A program made the translations under genes and the position numbers. The notes under the pieces are model-generated. The model saw only the letters and a list, made by a program, of their open reading frames with translations, was not told the DNA's origin and made no database searches. Positions 26,801 to 36,350 of a stretch of 64,000 nucleotides of DNA are shown in pieces; position 1 is the stretch's first letter, and the number at the start of each line of letters is the position of its first letter. Location of the stretch: the NCBI GenBank assembly GCA_012932295.1, contig JAAONU010000004.1:5279030-5343029 (forward strand). Reading direction: 5' to 3'. Source of the stretch: Cyclina sinensis (Eukaryota > Mollusca > Bivalvia > Venerida > Veneridae).

Positions 26801-28028
26801 AGACTTATGCATGATCTCGATGACAGTATAAAAGATATTTTAACAGGAACTGCTGAATATGATTTCAAAAAAGACTTTCTATGTAAAACTATGTGTGCAT
26901 GTCAGTAGGTTTGCGCATCCTGTATTTGAACAGCATAATGAGGAATACTTTAAAACGCATGGGTTAGCTGTTTGTCTTGAACAATACAGAAAACAACAGT
27001 TAATAAGCTTTAAAGGTTATTTAAAAAATCGTAAGTCTGAAGATACTGCTGCGAAACTATTTAGCGGCGTTATTGAGACTTTTGCAGAAGAATGGACATC
27101 AGAACAGCTACCAAACAAGGTTACTGATTATCTTTACCCTTCCAAGTAATAAGAACAGAGTAATAGTTGAAATATGTACTGAGTTGCTAGAAAAGAGTAA
27201 CTTCAGAGATTATATTTGGTACTTATGTTCTCCAAGAGAATATACAAGTGCATGGATAAGTAATAGAGCAAATTGCCATTTATTTGCTGGCGAATGTCCA
27301 GCTTATGCGTCTATTGCATCGTCATTGTTAACAAAAGTTTCAAGAGAAGTAAGAGATAGTTTAAATGAATTAAAAACTGTAGCAAAACAAAATCACCACT
27401 GTCTATGGAGAAATGGATAACTGATTTCCAAGAAAAAATGAAGGGAAAGCATATAGTTATTGAACAAGAAAGATTCCGTAGCGTTAAAAATGAAGTCAAA
27501 CAAATAGAAAACGTTGAATATTTAATAAATGAAATATTAGCGAATGTGCTTGTCTCTGAAGACAAAGTTCAAATTAAGTTTCGCCGACGGACAAGTACAA
27601 CTGTAACATGGAAGGACAGTAACCCTATCGCAAGAATAATTAGAAAGATTTTGGGATGTCCTGAAAAGTGTGTTTTCTGTGGGGAACCATGTGCAAAAAA
27701 TGAAGGTCATTTTGGCTCCTTTCATTACAGCATACAGCATAGACCTACTTGCTGTATTGGTGGTAGACGTTTTAGCAAGAGCAATCAGGCAGCTTTAGAA
27801 TCTTGTGAATTCTATATCCAATCAGGACAAACGCACGAATGTGGCGTAATCAGATATATTTGCAGTGAAGGAAAAAGGAAAGGATGCGGAAAGCTACATT
27901 TATATTGTGACTTTAAGAAATACTTCCCAGACTGGGATATCATGCCAACTTCAAACATGGCAGACTCGTCAAAATTCTGGATGTGGTTTGTAGCTACATA
28001 CAAGACAGACTTACAAGAATATTTTTAG
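11634..28028 (+). CDS. 2A-leader / 4xRRM / very large inducible GTPase gene (frameshifted C-terminus)
   Basis: Proposed model: 11634-11826, 12200-12364, 12539-12799, 13619-13735, 13807-13833, 18728-18910, 19116-19376, 19746-19883, 21687-21815, 23274-28028. Every internal border is phase 1 with a G left over, so all exons join in frame. The protein is about 2,080 residues before counting frameshifts: a hydrophobic leader ending GIESNPGP, RRM1-RRM4, a linker, then a VLIG GTPase. VLIG/GVIN1 proteins are interferon-induced cytosolic GTPases in vertebrates. RRMs of this kind occur in PARP14 and, as NID domains, in NMI/IFI35, also interferon-linked. Joining of the N-terminal exons to the GTPase exon is inferred from phase, order, strand and lack of another gene between. 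Three shifts break the last 380 codons. Confidence 0.7.
12200..12364 (+). CDS. Exon 2: RRM1, first part
   Basis: The acceptor TTATAG precedes 55 codons in phase 1. The product contains RTVRLTGIPYGVDKEFLRLF, FKNRKRQGGG, IEEITFDEES and AYIIFEDPE. This is the PARP14/NMI-type RRM pattern: a beta strand, helix ending LRLFFKN, GGG turn, then two strands. The donor GAAG|GTTATA is weak, but the equivalent exon at 18.7 kb also ends GAAG|GTT. Confidence 0.7.
12539..12799 (+). CDS. Exon 3: end of RRM1 and most of RRM2
   Basis: The acceptor ATTACAG precedes 87 codons. AVKLVLQKRPVKIKDTIVQV completes RRM1. STVEVTGFQQDGSVKELLQL, YFEDEESSGGG, VVDINVVEDRKALVTFDSSE then begins RRM2. The YFE.E.SSGGG signature is characteristic of PARP14-family RRMs. 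About 88% identical by eye to the exon at 19116-19376. Confidence 0.75.
13481..13580 (+). other. Possible alternative or relic RRM2-closing exon
   Basis: After CAGAG, the sequence reads VTIIKNRKYISIKQRKL, which resembles the RRM-closing segment of the next exon (VAERVIKRKIHTLQNKPL). Its donor (GG|GTAAAT) leaves phase 2, incompatible with the following phase-1 exon, so it is probably a decayed duplicate exon. Confidence 0.3.
13619..13735 (+). CDS. Exon 4: end of RRM2
   Basis: The acceptor ATTTTCAG precedes 39 codons in phase 1: VAERVIKRKIHTLQNKPLTI, then VAYNEEDAMKHLACCDAST. The donor is ACAG|GTAATA. It is homologous to the first part of the exon at 19746. Confidence 0.7.
13807..13833 (+). 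CDS. Exon 5: 27-nt micro-exon
   Basis: TTTTTTTTGCAG|...|GTAAAT encloses nine codons, reading EERDLNLFC with G carried over. They correspond to the tail DSLEIFS of the longer exon 19746-19883, where no intron interrupts. Phase 1 on both sides. Confidence 0.5.
14163..14979. mobile_element. TIR element rich in GATC palindromes
   Basis: The left end TGTGTTCTCACCGCTGATCA, continuing GATCAA, matches the reverse complement of the right end (GGTGTGTTCTCACCGCCGAT, continuing CAGATCAA). The internal sequence is packed with GATCG, CGATC and GACCAGATC words on both strands. TAAAGC flanks both sides (14157-14162 and 14980-14985), a candidate target duplication. No transposase. It lies in the intron between the two RRM sets. 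Confidence 0.7.
15528..16033 (-). mobile_element. ~505-bp TIR element, copy 1
   Basis: Bounded by CAATCTGA and TCAGATTG. Flanked by CCCTCTGTC (15519-15527) and CCCTGTGTC (16034-16042), a 9-bp target duplication with one mismatch. It is in the opposite orientation to homologous copies at 35.1 kb and 54.6 kb. The interior has CCAAT-like words and TCCATGAGGGTGGAAGCGTT. A 9-10 bp duplication suggests a Mutator-like transposase supplied in trans (inference). Confidence 0.8.
16430..17930. repeat. Tandem array of ~140-bp AGGTCA-type units
   Basis: About ten degenerate units repeat the order: AGGTCACCAGGTCAAAGGTC, CACAGTGACCTTGAA, AGCAAAACGGTTTCCGAT, CAATAACTATAGAACCCTTG, CCCAGGTTGTTCAAA. Nuclear-receptor-type half sites are dense. 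GGTCACAGTGACC at 17071-17083 is a perfect estrogen-response-element palindrome. Several AGGTCAAAGGTCA (DR1) and TCAAGGTCA words are also present. It lies in the large intron of the GTPase gene. Confidence 0.85.
17931..18727. other. Intron sequence, nothing further recognised
   Basis: A+T-rich intron between the AGGTCA array and exon 6 of the GTPase gene. No feature seen. Confidence 0.4.
18728..18910 (+). CDS. Exon 6: RRM3, first part
   Basis: The acceptor TTTTTTAAG precedes 61 codons in phase 1. EEVNHSEERRTIRVTGIPDG, VDKEFLRLFFKNRRKKGGG, IEEITFDEDNRTAYILFQDPE follow. It is a close paralogue of exon 2 with a longer N-terminal linker. The donor is GAAG|GTTGTA. Confidence 0.72.
19116..19376 (+). 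CDS. Exon 7: end of RRM3 and most of RRM4
   Basis: The acceptor ATTACAG precedes 87 codons: AVKIILQKRPIKIKETVVQV, then STIEVTGFQQDSSAKELLQL, YFEDEESSGGG, and DRKALITFDSAE. Same length and phase as exon 3. Confidence 0.75.
19746..19883 (+). CDS. Exon 8: end of RRM4
   Basis: The acceptor TTTTAG precedes 46 codons in phase 1: VAQRVINRKEHSLQKKTLTI, VASNEEVAIKHLACCDSS and TDSLEIFS. The donor is CCG|GTAAAA. It equals exons 4+5 of the first set without the intervening intron. Confidence 0.7.
19884..21053. other. Intron sequence, nothing recognised
   Basis: A+T-rich intron. A short CTCTTGTCTGACAAGAG palindrome lies at 20164-20180. No gene or repeat family identified. Confidence 0.35.
21054..21470. 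repeat. ~150-bp tandem repeat, 2.5-3 units
   Basis: Units share CCGGAGCATAACTTGAAAAC, TTGGAATTCAA, TACAATGGTCAA.CACA, CATAACTCCATCTT, TTTGCAGAGTTATTG and GTTGGTTTTCCTTGT. It lies inside a GTPase-gene intron. Confidence 0.75.
21687..21815 (+). CDS. Exon 9: linker before the GTPase body
   Basis: The acceptor ATTTAACAG precedes 43 codons in phase 1: EKLMNLAGAKQFQMDVDTQK, then ISVDVVKHKEHECASDCADR and LVT. The donor is ACAG|GTAATT. No domain recognised; it is charged and Cys-containing. Its place between RRM4 and the GTPase exon rests on phase and position. Confidence 0.55.
22133..22310 (+). repeat. tRNA-derived SINE, copy 1 of a tandem pair
   Basis: TTGGCTCAGTGGTTTGAACG resembles a tRNA A box, and GAGTTCGAAACCC a B box. 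TGTTACGGACTTGCTTGTT in the body is shared with the next copy. It ends in an AAATAAAAAAT-type tail. Confidence 0.65.
22449..22600 (+). repeat. tRNA-derived SINE, copy 2
   Basis: It has the same order as the copy at 22133: CTCTGATAACTCCGTC, GGCTCGGTGGTTAGGGTGTA, GGGGTTCGAAACCCACTCTG, GTTACGGACTTGCTTGTT. The 3' part is shorter. Confidence 0.65.
23274..28028 (+). CDS. Exon 10: VLIG/GVIN1-like GTPase body, three frameshifts
   Basis: The acceptor TTATTTAG (phase 1) opens a 4.75 kb exon; VLIG genes typically code in one giant exon. The N-terminal FRQLLLKLGLTNQYP and PLDIFAVVFQCCDPLLKQLL are family-specific. The G domain has P-loop GLQNSGKST (25181-25207), DTEG switch (25346-25357), GENTSEIRDILQV and HQNV (25568-25579, G4-like). 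A long helical region follows. Near 27650 comes CPEKCVFCGEPC and later HRPTC, the family's Cys/His-rich C-terminus. Frame changes near 26885-26905, 27135-27148 and 27400-27418 break it; without them the homology is continuous to the stop at 28028. Decay or consensus indels are both possible. Confidence 0.85.
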
Positions 28029-28286
28029 TACAAACTTGATAATATCCCGGATTCTTGGAGCTCCATAACCAAACAGGAAGCAAAGAAGAGTCTTGATCAA
28101 ATATATTTTGCATGAAAACTGCAAAAACACAGATTTTAAAGTCAGTAAGAATCTTTCGACAATATCATATCTTGATTTACTTTCTTTAATCGGCAGGACA
28201 GGTCAGATGTCGTTGATAAAAATATAGTTTCAAAGAGAGAAAAACTGGTGTACAGTCACAATATAATCAGAAATGGTGTTGGGTGC

Positions 28287-28292
28287 ATTAAA
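28287..28292 (+). terminator. Possible polyadenylation signal of the GTPase gene
   Basis: ATTAAA about 260 bp after the stop codon. No AATAAA is closer. Weak evidence. Confidence 0.25.
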
Positions 28293-29904
28293 ATACATGA
28301 GTTTAATTATCTTATGTTTGAAGTAGTTGCAAAGCTTTCAACAAATTCTCAAACATATTAGTGTCGTAAGAGCGTATATACACTAGTATTCACAAAAGAA
28401 ATAATTGTTTTAAGGGCAGTTTAATTCCGCTTCAAAGAAGTAGTGAAATTTTGCAAATATGGGAACACGAATGTCAAAAGTAGCATTTTGTGGAGATAAA
28501 AAAATGTGTCAGTTTCCAAAAATCCTTACATACTAGTTCAATTAAACTTATTTTTAATATGTAATTGAGATACACAACAATTTCTAATATAAGCGTTATA
28601 TATCACATTAACAGTTTACTTTTATTTTTACGGTACTGCTTGTATGCATAGTGTTTTTGAACAACTTTTCTTTTACCTTTTGAAAAGACGTGTTTGGATG
28701 CACGTTTTGTTTGTTCCTTTTAATCAAAGTCGAAATTATTTGTTTTTGTCTTTCTTTTTTGAGGTAAGGGAGGCATGTTTGTTCAGATTTGTTAGAGTCT
28801 TTAAAGATTTTTATAAATTCATTTTCAGGTTATATTTTTTTCTTCTTGTTGTTTTTGTTGTTGTTTTTTCACTTTGAACACGAGCAATAGATGAAACAAA
28901 TTGTTTGAAACTATGAAAGCGATTAGATCTTTTACATATTGCTTTATTACTTTAACCGTTTGTGAAAATAATTTCTGTTATAATTTGAATGTTAAAATCT
29001 TTGGCTATATGAAATACTTGTTCTCAGTTGCTAAAAAAGGGGACATGTGAGATTGAAAGATATAAAGAAAAGGACGAGGCGACGGGCATCTGATTAAATG
29101 TTAAGATTACTTGTTAACGTGTATTAATTACATAATGAACGAAATTCGTTTTTTCTTTGATATTTTTATTTTTTTATTTGATAACATGTCAAAGAAAAAC
29201 GTGTGAAGTGTGCTTTAATTGTCGAAGTAATGTTATGTGGTCAGAATGCTCCGCTTGTCCTTTAGTTTATAGATTAGTTATTATTATATTAGTATAAATC
29301 ATATGTTACTAGTTGTTTTTATATAGTTCCAACTACCTATTTAAATAAGTATTATTAATGTTTGCCCTAATTCTCTGGAGAATCAGAAAGCAAAGATATT
29401 TATATTTCGTGTAAATTTATCTGTGAAGAATTCTCCATCGCTGTTCTATTTTTTATACCTGCCAAAACACGCTGTCTACACAGGTGTGTCGGGAGTGGTA
29501 AGCTTACGGATAGGTATGTTCTTAATCAGGAAGGCCACAAAAGTAAAATATTAAAATGGGAGGGAAAACACCAAGTCGGAATAATTCTATGGAGTGAAAT
29601 TTTCAGAAACATTGGTCGCTACGCTCCTCCTTTTCGATTTCTTAATGCTTAAAATTCACTTCATAGCGTCTATCATATACTTGTATGAATGAGAAAAAAA
29701 CATGACAGTGAGAGGATCGAAATATACTTAAACCGAGAGAAACATGCTGACAGCCTAGGGTTAATGTTAGCTATACAACAACAACAACAACAGTTTATTC
29801 AGCAATTAAGTAATAACACATTGCTTCTAGCCTACATAAGTCCATATTATGTTATGTTTCACAGTCATGTTATATAAATGTCTTATACTGCGCATTGATG
29901 CTGG
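28293..29904. other. No gene recognised
   Basis: A+T-rich sequence. A small imperfect inverted repeat lies at about 29588-29668 (CTATGGAGTGAAATTTTCAG against its complement). A (CAA)n run lies at 29778-29793. Confidence 0.35.
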
Positions 29905-30500
29905 TGTGTTATGCTAATGATGTTGGGGTTGGTCGTCATAGGTTTGCCCTCCGTCCGTCTGTCCGCAAGAACTGGATCCAGCGATAATTCAAAAAGTGCT
30001 TGGGATATTTTTATGAAACTTGAAATATTGATAGATGTTAATAGGGAAAGTATGCACATAATGTTTTTTGTTCTTTTTTGGAAATTTGGTTGCTATTGCA
30101 ACAAATAGACTTGAAATATTGCAAAAATGGTGATATACTTTTGAAACCCTACAGGTATCAATTTTAAACTTGCTACATGTTTTGATACACAAAAGACCAG
30201 TTCACATGTCATGTTCAATAACTCTGAACTTTGATTTCACAGTTATCCCCTTTTTTCACATTGAAACTTTTCCAAAAAATTCATTTTCTTGAATATTTTT
30301 GGACCCTATAGATGCATTTGATTGAGACTTTAATACAAAATTTATTAATGTTAGTATTAGCTTACGCAATACGTTCCATAACTCTTTCCCGTATATTGAC
30401 AAAATTTTGCCCTTTTTACTTAGAAAATATAGAATATTGTTTATTATCTTGAATGTTTTTCTTCCAATTAGTTTTGAACTTATACAGAACCTATGCAACT
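29905..30500. repeat. GTCCGTCTGTCC-type interspersed repeat
   Basis: CCGTCCGTCTGTCCGCAAGA at about 29950 is followed by AAACTTGAAATATTGATAGA and similar short periodic lines. It resembles the headers of the repeats at 6.1 kb and 37.3 kb. No coding sequence. Confidence 0.45.
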
Positions 30501-31239
30501 TTAGTCACGCTTTACAGATCACACAGCAAGGTGCATTTATAAGTCTGTAATTTGTATTGAAAAATTGAGATATTTATTTGTATTACATGTGAATATTTCA
30601 TTTATAACATTACAGCCACTTAATAGGCATGTGATCTTTTGATTATCTGTTGTATAAAACATACTTTCATCTATCATGAACAACAAACTATTGATTTCAG
30701 CTAACGATTTGTCAATATTTGAATTTTGGTTTTATTTAGTGTGACAATGCCCTTTCCGATTGGGGACTTCGTTACTTGGCAACATTCGTACTTGTAGTTT
30801 TTAGGTGTTAGTGCTATCATCGTTTTCATATCTGCGTTTGATGAGAAGTCTTTGCGAAATTTGTTGTTACTGAAGAGATAATTTCAACATCAGACGAAAC
30901 CAATTTGTCTCGGACATTGATTCTTGAACACATTTTTAGAGAAATAAACTATTCCATCGGGTTCCATTTTAAACTATGTTTACTTATTATAATATAATAT
31001 AATTAAATCATTAGTATTCAAGAAAATGTTTACTGAGTATATGAAATAAAGTGTGTGTTTTGATTTATATTTGCTTCCATGTCTTCTCTGTTTATTTCAA
31101 ACCTTGCATAATCTCTAGTTGAACCCCAAAGAGTTTTTGCATTTTCCAGTGAGGTCCTTACTAGCCTTTATTTACATGATATGATGATGTATAAAGATCT
31201 TTCAAACTTCCTTCAGTAATACAAAGATGCATCATCCCT
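30501..31239. other. No gene recognised
   Basis: A+T-rich sequence with no identified feature. Confidence 0.35.
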
Positions 31240-31290
31240 CCTTCACAGCGTGCAAAACCAACGCTCTAAGCCACTGAGCTATAGAATCAA
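31240..31290 (-). repeat. tRNA-like A-box fragment (SINE head)
   Basis: On the minus strand, TAGCTCAGTGGCTTAGAGCG is a good tRNA A-box/D-arm. No matching T-arm or acceptor was found, so this is a SINE head or tRNA pseudogene. Confidence 0.45.
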
Positions 31291-31324
31291 TTCCCTGTTA
31301 CAGTTATCTACCTATCTTTTTAGT

Positions 31325-31600
31325 ATATGTATCGTCGGTACTGGTTGCCATGTGACCGACACACGCTGCAGTCGCTCTCTTTTCAGTTGAGGGGAACAGG
31401 AAGCATCCCATTCCAGAGACACCCCTGGTGCTCTTCCATGCTCAGTGAATAGGAGTCATATAAGGGGACTCAGTTAAACATCTCATCTAAAAGACATTTA
31501 GTAATATGTAAATGGAGGAGCGGGAGAACAAACTCGCCACACCTTGATTACAAGTCCAGTGCGTTACCACTGGAATACAGATCTGCAACTGATCTGCAAT
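31325..31600 (-). repeat. tRNA-derived SINE, family S, copy 1
   Basis: Homologous along its length to the better copy at 33311-33580: CATCCCATTCCAGAGACAC, ATGCTCAGTGAATAGGAGTC, GGAGGAGCGGGAGAACAAAC, GTCCAGTGCGTTACCACTGG. The 3' end ATCGTCGGTACTGGTTGCC also matches. The B box is degraded. Confidence 0.7.
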
Positions 31601-32334
31601 TGTTATAGATCGAATTTATACAAATACAGATAAACGTGCAGTTGAACAAAACAAGAAGAACGCTACTATTCACAAATTACATACCATCGAATCTACCGAC
31701 GAGAGACGCATATTTATTTGGTTCGTTCTCTTTAGAATGAAATAGAAGAACATATGTTCAAAACTGTTTCCTTAATGTCTATAGCTACAAAGTAAGCGTG
31801 CATTTGTAATAAATGGCTATCCAGTCTAAAATGGTACAGCGTCAACTCTATAAAAACTATTATAAATTAACTTTATAATATTGAACTAGATTCTGACCAT
31901 GTTGTTGGCTTGATACAACCAAAGCCTCGCCAATAAAGCTCGAAACTCGGCCAATACGAAAATACACGGCCAATAAGTAAAAAGTCGGCAGTACGAGATT
32001 TAGCCAATCAGGATTCAGGAAAAACTCGGCCTTATATGAGCCTAGGATTTTCACCATGTTGGACACCATTTTGAATATGCTTAGCTTAGTTTTTACATAA
32101 AAGTTTTTATCTCTTAAAAAGTTCAAAAAGTAGCAAAAAAAGTTCGCGGAGACCCTGCGCTATCGGATCACAGTAAATTTAGCAGTGTTCAACCTTTCAT
32201 ATTTACCAAATATTATGTTGCGCGGAAGTGAAAAGCAGACGATCACAAGTTTTACCCTGTTATAAATAACGAGTTTTGGATTACTTAGTTTGATAATTGA
32301 ACATAATATTATAAGGTTAATTAATAAAATTGTC

Positions 32335-32492
32335 ATTAATTAGTCGAATTCATATTGGCTTTGTTATTGGGCTTCAGACGTCATATTGGCCTGAGGCCGA
32401 AGGGCTTCAGACAGTCATATTGGCCTTCGGCCTCAGGCCAATATGACGTCTGAAGCCCAATAACAAAGCCAATATGAATTCGACTAATTAAT
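32335..32492. repeat. 158-bp near-perfect hairpin (69-bp arms, 20-nt loop)
   Basis: The left arm 32335-32403 and right arm 32424-32492 are exact or near-exact reverse complements, from ATTAATTAGTCGAATTCATA inward to GGCCTGAGGCCGAAGG. The loop (GCTTCAGACAGTCATATTGG) itself repeats part of the arm with an inserted AG. Each arm holds GACGTC and GGCCAATATGACGTC. A neighbouring stretch (31915-32040) is rich in GGCCAAT words. Confidence 0.9.
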
Positions 32493-33109
32493 AACATTAT
32501 AATATAAGCAGATTTAGTTAACCGGTTGTACTTACAATTTTCGATTGGCACATTGCCATCTGGTAATAATTTATTTGATACCGTTCATATTTACATAACA
32601 AAAAATTGAAGAAAATGGAATAATCTAAATTTCAGGGTATGCGAGTTTTTTTTTTCTTTTTTTTATGGAATAATTTTATTATAATAAATATGATAAAAGT
32701 GTTAACTTATTTCATTGAAAATAACATTGACACTTTAAGCATTAATTTCAACATATTTTTTTTTCTACAGTAACATGTACATTCAAATAGACAGTACATA
32801 CACATAATGGAATACTTTATTGAACAAATTCAAATGCGAGTTTAAATTTTGAGCAATTTCAACAAGAACTACTGGTAAGCTTGCGGTGTTCAATATTTGG
32901 CTTCAGAGACAACCGGCTACTGTATTTCAGGGCGAAAGGTATCAAATCTGGACTGCATAAGTATGATTTTGCTGTCTCATTTAAAATGTTCGCATTCTTT
33001 TTCTCACCCCGCCCTCCTGACAAATGTTTGTATTTTTAAGCTGCAATTATAAACGTAAGACTGCATAATGTAGTTTATCACGGCGTGTAAAGCAGTAAAA
33101 AATTTGATT

Positions 33110-33300
33110 TTTGACATTTGCATTTGATAATACTTTCATTTGTATTGTATATTCTTTATCTGTGTTGTATCCTGTGCATTTATGTTCTATTTCTGTTATT
33201 TGTATTTAATGTCTGCTATTTATATTGTAAACGGTTTCATTTATATTGTATGTCAGGTCATTTGTTTTCTAACACTAATACGTGTGAATTCTATCTATGT
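33110..33300. repeat. Degenerate ATTTGTATTGTATA tandem repeat, first block
   Basis: About 20-25 bp periodic lines of TTTCATTTGTATTGTATATT. The same family resumes at 34150-34580. A SINE copy and other sequence lie between, suggesting interruption by insertion. Confidence 0.55.
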
Positions 33301-33310
33301 GTTTGAGCTA

Positions 33311-33580
33311 ATTTATCGTCGGTACCGGTTGCCCATATGACCGACGCCCCCTGGAGAGATTAATTATTTTATGGTGTGGAGGTAGTGCAAGATACAGAAA
33401 GCATCCCATTCCAGAGACACTGGTTCTTTTACATGCTCAGTGTATAGCACTGATGCATGGGACCTCGGTTTAACGTCTCATCCGAAAGAGAATTAGTAAT
33501 GTTAATGGAGGAGCGGGGGGTCGAACTCGGGACCCCTGGTTTACCAGTCCAGCGCGTTACCACTGGACCACATCCGCTTC
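33311..33580 (-). repeat. tRNA-derived SINE, family S, copy 2
   Basis: On the minus strand it begins GCGGATGTGGTCCAGTGGTA (A-box-like), then CGAGTTCGACCCCC (B box). A central GGATGAGACGTTAAACCGAG follows, then CCAGTGTCTCTGGAATGGGA. It ends in CAACCGGTACCGACGAT. The central block resembles the conserved domains of widespread metazoan SINE superfamilies; the exact superfamily is uncertain. Confidence 0.75.
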
Positions 33581-34149
33581 TAACGTGTGAATTCAATATG
33601 CGATAAAACGAGTTTATGTTCTATAATTGCATGATGGGATTTGTTGTGATTTGTAACGGCTGATTTAATTGGCTATATTGCTCTTTCTCAACCAATGGTA
33701 TCCATGGACATAAAATAAACAAACAAATCCCGGAGTTCCGTTATACAATAGAAATATGACCACAAACAAGATTGAACACAAATGTAAAATTAATACCACT
33801 TCATTTGTTTAATTTGCTAAGAAACAGTTTTTAGTACGCTTGCATTATTGTAATAAATAAATCCCTGATAATTTTATTCTGGGTTCAACTCCGGCCAGTA
33901 TTTACTCATCAGAACATAACATAACAGAAAGTTTAATCAAACTCATCCCTGGATGGAGTTTTTGCATTTTACCCCTAGTGAGAAAATAGGGTTTGCCTGC
34001 ATTCTGTAACTGACCACGTTTGTCACATATTTTGATAATAATGTTATACCCATGTTTTTTATGATAGCCTATATTGACTGAGGGTGAAGCCTTGAAGTCG
34101 TGACAGTAATAAATCGATGCCATTTTTTAAATGTTTATAACGTATGGCG

Positions 34150-34580
34150 TGTAATGCATTGCAATATTCGATTTTGATATGTGTATTGTATACTTCATCA
34201 ATTTAGATTCTATATCGTTTTATTTCTGTTCAAAATTATCCTATTACTATTGTATAATTTGTATTTGTATTTGATAATTTCTTGATTTCTATTGTATAAT
34301 TTCAATTTGTATTGTATAATATCAATTAAAATTCTATATCATTTCATTTGTGTTTAGTATTTTCCTATATATGTTGTATAATTTGTATTTGTATTCGTTT
34401 TTTTTTTTCTTGTGTTCTATAAATTCAATTTTGTATTTTAAAATATCTATTTGAAGTGTATATATCTTATTTGTATTGTATACTTCCTATTTATGTTCCA
34501 TAATCTGTCAGCTTGAATTGTTCGCTTGGTTGAATTGTATATTTCCTTATTTGTATTGTATATAGCTTCATTGTTCGTTG
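34150..34580. repeat. Degenerate ATTTGTATTGTATA tandem repeat, second block
   Basis: Continuation of the family at 33110-33300, with ATTTGTATTGTATA, TCAATTTGTATTGTATAAT and similar units. Confidence 0.6.
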
Positions 34581-35099
34581 CCAAAGTCATGCAAATGATG
34601 CGTTGCAGTATAATGATGCTGTTGTTGTTTCTGAAACGATTTTCATCGATGAATTATAAATCAATGTTTTATTGTAAGTATTCTGTTTGAACTAAGCCAG
34701 TCTGGTACAATTATTTTACATAGTGCTTGCGTATTTGAATATAAAAAAAATATTCCCTAACTGACCTCCTCTATATTAAAGATACCAAACTTTACAGTCT
34801 GATCAAAAAAGCCAGTGGTATTAACTACACTTTGTTTGCTTAACTTATGAAGATATAAAAAGTATACTATTTTGGCTTAAAGAAGGTGGGGACTTGAGAA
34901 CACGAGGCTTTTTGTACTACTTTATTAAAAATGTTGCATTTTCCAAACGTGTTTTTACCATCATATTCCTGACCATCACTTGTCACTATACAGATATAAA
35001 ATGTGTACACGTCTGATGCTGATTTGTTTTCCCGCACTTCTAGTCTATGACCTTTTCTCAGTTATTTTTGTGGTTGTTTCATTGGCTACATGTGTACTA

Positions 35100-35542
35100 A
35101 TCTGATTAAAATCATATCCTTAACATCGCTATGCTATTAGGATTTGAAGACGACCAATAGAAGGTCACCTCCTCGTGACCTATCCATCAGCCAATCACAG
35201 CAACGCTTCCACCCTCATGGAAGTAAATGTTCTTTCTCAGTTAAATTTATTTGTCAAAATCTTTCAAAATAATGAGATTTGTGTTTGTGATGAATATCAT
35301 TTTTTTGAAAAATTTTAGCACTTTCAATCTCCGCTAATAAACATTGTTATGCTAGAGAAGTTTACACACTGAATGAACACGCCATCTGTACAGGTAAGCT
35401 ATCGAAACGCGTCATACGCCTGGGATATAAATAACAAAAGTGAAAATTCCAGGTTACCGAGAAGATAAAAATGAATGCATCGTCTTCGGATCTAACCAAC
35501 TTCAGTCAGATGAAATCGTGAACTTCAGTCAGATTGCACTAT
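35100..35542 (+). mobile_element. ~440-bp TIR element, copy 2
   Basis: It shares ATCTGATTAAAATCATATCC, ACGACCAATAGAAGGTCACC and TCCATCAGCCAATCA with the copies at 15.5 and 54.6 kb. CTTCCACCCTCATGGAAGTA is also shared. TGTGTACTA occurs at 35091-35099 and 35543-35551. Compared with copy 1 it has an internal deletion and a partly duplicated CTTCAGTCAGAT end. Confidence 0.75.
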
Positions 35543-36034
35543 TGTGTACTATTTTCAGTGAAATTTATTGATTCTAATAGACCCAAACCCTAGATTTGCC
35601 TATCGTTAGCATCAAAATGATAAGCGATTTTTTATAGTAAGCAATGTCTCCTCAAAATCATGCGTTTTGGACGTTGCTATTTCTTCAAGACCAATGGCTT
35701 GACTTTACTGGAACTTCAAAGACAGAAAAAAGTATTCTACCACACCTTATTGTGCATATTACTTGCAATATTCGCAGCACGTTACCCTGGCAAATGTAAA
35801 CTGTAAATATATGGAAGGACCTCTGATGTGTTGTTTCCTTTTAAGATACATATGCATCTTCAACACTGTTACTACTTTGATTTAACTTTACACGTTTTTT
35901 TTCTACGCTTACTTTTTTTTATAATTGTTTTAGACATGTTCAGAAAAGCAAGATAAGGATATATAATCGTCACGATAGTAATGTCAACATGCAGATATGT
36001 CAATCAGAATAGAAAAAAAAAACTAAAGGTTTGT

Positions 36035-36350
36035 TCTACAAAGGTATTGTTTATGTTAAACAGTTATCAAACGATAAAACATTGGTCTTCATTGATTAAA
36101 AGTAATCAAACTAGTACTGTTTTACTATCTGACAGAAATCTGGAACATTACAGAAATCACTCGCCGTGACTGACAACAAGTGATGTAATCTCCATAACGC
36201 AAAAGCGCAGTTTGTTTAAGACCATATGATTGACTAATTAAAATACAAGCTGCTTTCTGATTGGACAATGACCTCAATAACATGTGCAGTAATTGCGGTT
36301 GACTGACTTTATTAATGAATCAACTTAACTTGTCTGACAACCCTTTCTCA
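36035..36350 (+). repeat. Orphan copy of the CDC25 upstream region
   Basis: TTGACTAATTAAAATACAAG, CTGCTTTCTGATTGGACAAT, ATGTAATCTCCATAACGCA and GCCGTGACTGACAACAAG are shared with the DNA before CDC25 copies B and C. No phosphatase exon follows, so this is a partial duplicate. Confidence 0.7.
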
